Below are positions 60,449 to 64,000 of a stretch of DNA of 64,000 bases, piece after piece. Within the stretch, counting starts at the first letter, position 1. Each line of letters starts with the position of its first letter. Location: positions 98,143 to 162,142 of the forward strand of contig CAYUVF010000001.1 of assembly GCA_964448045.1 (NCBI GenBank), written 5' to 3'. The DNA is from CAYUVF01 sp964448045. Lineage in GTDB: Bacteria; Bacteroidota; Rhodothermia; Rhodothermales; Salinibacteraceae. Below the pieces are notes generated by a model. That model was given only the letters and a program-made list of their open reading frames with translations, did no database searches and was not told the DNA's origin. A program made the position numbers and the translations under genes.

Positions 60449-60955
60449 CGTCCTCCTCAATTTAAACCGCGTACGTTGTCGCATCACCTGGGTCATCCTC
60501 CGTGTCCTCATCAGTATGGGTGCGGGTGCACCATCGTGGAGTTGAGCGCAACCGCTCGATATGAGGGGCGCTGTGCAGTTAAAGATAGCCCGCTTCTCCA
60601 ATCGCTCCCGATTACTTCAGCTACGTTTACATCATTCCCTGACGCAGTTACGCATCAGCAAATCCCCGAGAGCCCCTCGGGCGATTGCTGACCCGGGTCA
60701 GGGGTCGACGGATCGGCGCTCCTCTCTCCCTGCCGAAATTCCACCAGCGCCGCATCGGCCGGCTCGATGCGAGGCCGCCCTCCTCATGAGCCGCCTGACG
60801 AGCGACCCGAACGGCTCCGGCGCTTTCCGCACCGCGGGCGTCGTGCTACGACCCCTCAACACATCGTCGAATGATAATTCCGACTCCTATAGACCGCGTT
60901 CTGAGGCCCCGCGTGCCCGTTTGTCCCTCCGATTCCCTGACGCCGCTGTTCCCCC
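60449..60955. other. Divergent intergenic region before the exopolysaccharide genes
   Basis: A 507-bp gap between the leftward unknown gene and the rightward Wzc-like gene. No gene is supported. The region holds a long leader for the kinase gene and a small stem GGTGC/GCACC near 60525. No strong promoter was found. Confidence 0.35.
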
Positions 60956-63310
60956 ATGGATGAATCTTCAAAGTACCGCATCACCCCGCACTACCCCCAA
61001 TCGCCCCCTTCGCCATCGATGAAAAACACGTCCCCTTCGGTCGATCTGAAACGGTGGCTCCACGACGCGCTCGAAACGCTGCGCCGGGGCAAATGGCACG
61101 TGCTGAGCATGGCCGTGATCGTGATGGTTTCGGCTATCGCGTACGTGTACACGGTGACGCCGGACTATGAAGCGCAGGCGCTGCTGTTCACCAGCACCCA
61201 GCCGCCGACCGGCCAGTACGAGGCCGCCACGTCGGGCTTTATCACCGGCCCGAGTGGCGACCGGCATCTCTCGAACCGCTACCGCGCGAATCAGATTGCG
61301 CTGCTGGAGCAGTCGCTGCTGATCGCCGAGCGCACGGCCGAGCGCCTGCTCGATGAAACTGCTGATGGCGGGACCACCGAGACCGTCTTTGCAGACCAGC
61401 CCGAAGACGCCACACCGACCGATCTGGCGCGCTACCTGCAGAAGGAGCATGTCACCATCCGGCCGCACACCGAGGATACCGATGCCATCTGGATCATCGC
61501 ATCGAGCGCCTCGCCCGAGGCCTCGGCCCAGATTGCCAACGTCTACGCGGAGGAGTACGTCAAACGGACGCAGGAAACCAGTCGCCAGCGCATTACGAGC
61601 TCGCGAGCGTTCCTCGAACAGCAGGTCACGAACCGTCAGAATGAGCTGCGGCAGCTGGAAGAGCAGATTCGAGACCTCAACCGCAACGGGGCCATCGCTC
61701 TGGATGCGGCAACCGAACGGGCGATCACGCAAACGGCCGACCTGGAAGCCAAGCTCGATGCAGCGCGGGTCGAGCGGCGCATGCACGAGGCCTCGCTGGC
61801 TTCGCTGGAGCAGGAGATCAACGAGATCCGCCCCGGCCTCGCCCAGCGAGTGGCGTCCGGGCTCGAAAAAGAGATCGAGCTGACCCAGTCCAAAATCGCG
61901 GAGCTGGAGCTCTACCTCGAACAGGTGTACACCCAGAACCCCGAGCTCCGGAGCAACCCGGCAAGCGACGACGGCATCCAGAACGTGCGCAGTCAAGTAG
62001 CGCAGTACCGGGAGCGCGTCAAAGCGCTCTCTGAGCAGTATGTGAGTGAGATGCTGGCCGTCGGCGGGATCAACCCGACGACCGATGGACAGAGCTTTTC
62101 GTATCTGGCCCAGCTGAACCGGCAGGTAGCCGAGGAGCGCGTGGCAATCAGCGGGCTGGCGGCGCAGATCGCCGCGCTGCAGGAGCGGCTGGCGGCGTAC
62201 GAGCGCCAGCTCGCCAGCATTCCGGAGCAGTCGATGCAGCTCGCGCAGCTCCAGCGCGCGCATCAGTCGACCGAGCGCCTCTACCTCGACCTCGTCCAGA
62301 AGCTGCAGGAAACGCGCATCGCCGAGGAGGCCGAGATCGGTTATGCCGAAATCATCCGCCCGGCCTTTGTGCCGAGCTCGCCGGTTCATCCCGAGCGGAC
62401 GAAGATCATCGGCCTTGGGCTCTTTTTGAGCCTGCTACTGGGCATGGGGACGGCATTCGTGCGCCAGCAACTGGATAAGCGCATTTACACGCCGGATGAC
62501 CTGCGCAGCGGCCTCTCGCCCGTGCTCTCGGCCATTCCCGACATGGCCCGCCTGGTTCACAAACTGGATCTGACGCCCGATCCCGATTTGCCGCCCTATG
62601 CGCAGCTCCTCAAGCCCGGCTCGCCCGCGCTCGAAGCCTATCGCCGCCTGTACATGCAGCTCCAGTTCAACCAACCCGATCGCATTACGCAGACCGTACT
62701 GATCGCCAGCGCGGAGGAAGGCACCGGCAAGAGCACCACCGCGATCAACATGGCCATCACGACGAGCCAGACAAACCGGCGGACACTGATCGTCGACACC
62801 GATCTACGCAACCCGGTCATTTACAACCGGATGAGCCTCACGCCCCGCCCCACTCTGAGCAACCTGCTGGCCGATCCCGGCGCATCCCTCGATCCCGAGG
62901 CCTTCGCGACCGATATTGCCAACGTCTACGCCATCGCTGGCCCCGGCCCGGTGCGCAATCCGGCCACGCTTCTCGGCTCACGGGCCATGCGCGAACTGAT
63001 CGAGCGCCTCCGAGCCACCTTCGACATCATCATCTTCGACTCCCCGCCGGTGCTCGTAGCAACCGATGCGGCCCTGCTGGCGACTCAGTGCGACGCGACG
63101 GTCATGCTCGCGCTGTCGGGCCATACGGATATGAACGCGCTAACGCAGAGCATCGACGAGCTCGAACAGGTCGGCGCGACCATTGCTGGGACGGCGCTGA
63201 ACCGCTTCGATCCCTCCCCGATGTACGGGTACAAAACCACGTATGGCTACCGCTATCAGCCGTATGCCTACAGGGACGAATCTGCCTCCCCCTCCGTCGT
63301 CTCATCCTAA
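60956..63310 (+). CDS. Polysaccharide tyrosine autokinase (Wzc-like, BY-kinase)
   Basis: The 784-residue protein has the Wzz part: an N-terminal helix (WHVLSMAVIVMVSAIAYVYT), long coiled coils (about 215-430), and a second membrane helix (IIGLGLFLSLLLGMGTAFV). The cytosolic BY-kinase has Walker A SAEEGTGKSTTA, Walker A' LIVDTDLRNP and Walker B IIFDSPPVL. The C-terminal Tyr cluster (MYGYKTTYGYRYQPYAY) is the autophosphorylation site region. It controls polysaccharide chain export. The ATG at 60956 is used; one at 61019 would also fit. The SLBB gene follows. Confidence 0.95.
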   Translation: MDESSKYRITPHYPQSPPSPSMKNTSPSVDLKRWLHDALETLRRGKWHVLSMAVIVMVSAIAYVYTVTPDYEAQALLFTSTQPPTGQYEAATSGFITGPSGDRHLSNRYRANQIALLEQSLLIAERTAERLLDETADGGTTETVFADQPEDATPTDLARYLQKEHVTIRPHTEDTDAIWIIASSASPEASAQIANVYAEEYVKRTQETSRQRITSSRAFLEQQVTNRQNELRQLEEQIRDLNRNGAIALDAATERAITQTADLEAKLDAARVERRMHEASLASLEQEINEIRPGLAQRVASGLEKEIELTQSKIAELELYLEQVYTQNPELRSNPASDDGIQNVRSQVAQYRERVKALSEQYVSEMLAVGGINPTTDGQSFSYLAQLNRQVAEERVAISGLAAQIAALQERLAAYERQLASIPEQSMQLAQLQRAHQSTERLYLDLVQKLQETRIAEEAEIGYAEIIRPAFVPSSPVHPERTKIIGLGLFLSLLLGMGTAFVRQQLDKRIYTPDDLRSGLSPVLSAIPDMARLVHKLDLTPDPDLPPYAQLLKPGSPALEAYRRLYMQLQFNQPDRITQTVLIASAEEGTGKSTTAINMAITTSQTNRRTLIVDTDLRNPVIYNRMSLTPRPTLSNLLADPGASLDPEAFATDIANVYAIAGPGPVRNPATLLGSRAMRELIERLRATFDIIIFDSPPVLVATDAALLATQCDATVMLALSGHTDMNALTQSIDELEQVGATIAGTALNRFDPSPMYGYKTTYGYRYQPYAYRDESASPSVVSS

Positions 63311-63385
63311 TCGGCCGCTTCGATCATTCCACGCCTTATGACCGCTATGTATACTGTATTCGCCTCCGCTGGCCTGTGCCCACTG

Positions 63386-63907
63386 ATGAAGCGCTTGGCT
63401 CCCCCCTGGCTCAGCCTCCTACTGATGGGCGGTCTGCTGGGCATCGGGACCCCGGCTCACGCGCAGGAGTTCGGGCGCGTCGAGAAAACCGAGTCCAACG
63501 TCAACGCCTACTACTACCACGTCCAGCCGGGCAACGCCACCGTGCAGGCGCACGTGCTGGGCGATGTACGCGCGCCGGGCTACTACGAGATCAACCAAGG
63601 AACGAACCTGGGTGATCTCCTCGCACTGTCCGGTGGCCCCTACTCGAACTCGCGGCAGTATCTGACGCGCCGTACCGTAACGATCCGGCTGTACCGGTAT
63701 CAATCGCCGAGCCGGGCGCTGATCTACGAGAAGGAGTTCGGCCGCAGCATCACCGACGCCGAGTCCTATCCGGTCCTGGAGGACGGCGACGTGCTCTCCG
63801 TCGAGATCACCGAGCGCCGCCGCTTCAGCTGGCGCGACGGCTTCACCATCGTCAACACGATGGCCCTCCTGGCCCTGACCGCCGAGCGGTTGACACGCAT
63901 CAATTAA
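63386..63907 (+). CDS. Polysaccharide export protein with SLBB-like domain
   Basis: The ATG at 63386 (MKRLAPPWLSLLLMGGLLG) gives a signal peptide ending near PAHAQ; the ATG at 63338 would put 16 residues before it. The 173-residue product has an SLBB-type segment (ATVQAHVLGDVRAPGYYEINQGTNLGDLLALSGGPYSNS) and ends in a hydrophobic segment. It is shorter than full Wza-type outer-membrane exporters and lacks the PES domain, so it may be a periplasmic helper. Confidence 0.85.
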   Translation: MKRLAPPWLSLLLMGGLLGIGTPAHAQEFGRVEKTESNVNAYYYHVQPGNATVQAHVLGDVRAPGYYEINQGTNLGDLLALSGGPYSNSRQYLTRRTVTIRLYRYQSPSRALIYEKEFGRSITDAESYPVLEDGDVLSVEITERRRFSWRDGFTIVNTMALLALTAERLTRIN

Positions 63908-63912
63908 CCCGC

Positions 63913-64000
63913 ATGCATCTTCACGACCCCAACGCCAAAATCTACATCGCCGGCCACCGCGGTATGGTGGGCCGAGCGCTGTGGCAGCACCTGGAGGAGG
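63913..64000 (+). CDS. fcl: GDP-L-fucose synthase, N-terminal part only
   Basis: The ATG at 63913 opens a frame running off the right edge; 29 codons are visible. It encodes NAKIYIAGHRGMVGRALWQHL, the characteristic N-terminal NADP-binding GxxGxxG segment of GDP-fucose synthase (GHRGMVG). The enzyme makes GDP-L-fucose for polysaccharide, in line with the Wzc-like and export genes before it. Confidence 0.85.
   Translation, partial: MHLHDPNAKIYIAGHRGMVGRALWQHLEE

Overview
The window is a GC-rich bacterial chromosome segment. Its gene content suggests a halophilic member of Rhodothermota/Bacteroidota, such as a relative of Salinibacter. The evidence is a SusC/SusD pair, a second TonB-dependent receptor, a secreted protein with a Por/T9SS-type C-terminal sorting domain, acidic proteins, a haloarchaeal-looking K+ channel/RCK protein and a Ser/Thr kinase fused to TPRs. 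Genus-level placement is inference. I found no tRNA, rRNA, CRISPR array or insertion sequence.

Layout. 1-13.2 kb is mostly core: a sigma-54 response regulator cut by the left edge, a TPR membrane protein, gap-pgk, an MscS channel, an ABC exporter pair, a lipoprotein, a DDAH-like enzyme, a T9SS cargo protein and a glycosyltransferase. 11.8-18.4 kb is a BlaI/BlaR-like unit. The BlaR-like protein carries TonB-C, ExbD-like and regulatory-like domains behind its M56 peptidase, and it faces a TonB-dependent receptor. The TPR gene in front shares the TACTA-N6-TAGTA operator found in the blaI promoter. 18.8-20.4 kb is a TPP riboswitch with a terminator controlling two tandem TenA paralogues, one of which has lost the catalytic Cys.

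23.0-32.0 kb looks like a respiratory and nitrosative-stress region. It holds a three-gene heme-copper oxidoreductase operon whose subunit I has Gln where oxidases carry the cross-linked Tyr, a substitution typical of B-family-derived NO reductases. A degraded cupredoxin lies upstream. Nearby, on the minus strand, lie a SufR-like Fe-S regulator, a group III truncated hemoglobin, a 7Fe ferredoxin and two paralogous membrane proteins, one frameshifted in a run of eight G. Between them are a ThiO-like oxidase with an internal deletion and a nitronate monooxygenase.

32.2-50.5 kb contains dTDP-sugar genes (rfbA-rfbC), an orphan terminator that may end a small RNA, a GNAT acetyltransferase, the kinase-TPR protein, a second MscS channel, an acetamidase/formamidase lipoprotein, a DPP-IV-like peptidase and a SusC-SusD pair with a recognisable promoter and terminator.

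51.3-55.4 kb encodes the most unusual protein: a 1370-residue NACHT NTPase followed by pentapeptide repeats and a class I methyltransferase domain, with a small ORF of unknown function divergently upstream. The right end has a K+ channel/RCK protein, a matrixin-type protease with a coiled-coil insertion, a pair of uncharacterised genes, and the start of an exopolysaccharide locus (Wzc-like tyrosine autokinase, SLBB/export protein, GDP-fucose synthase start).
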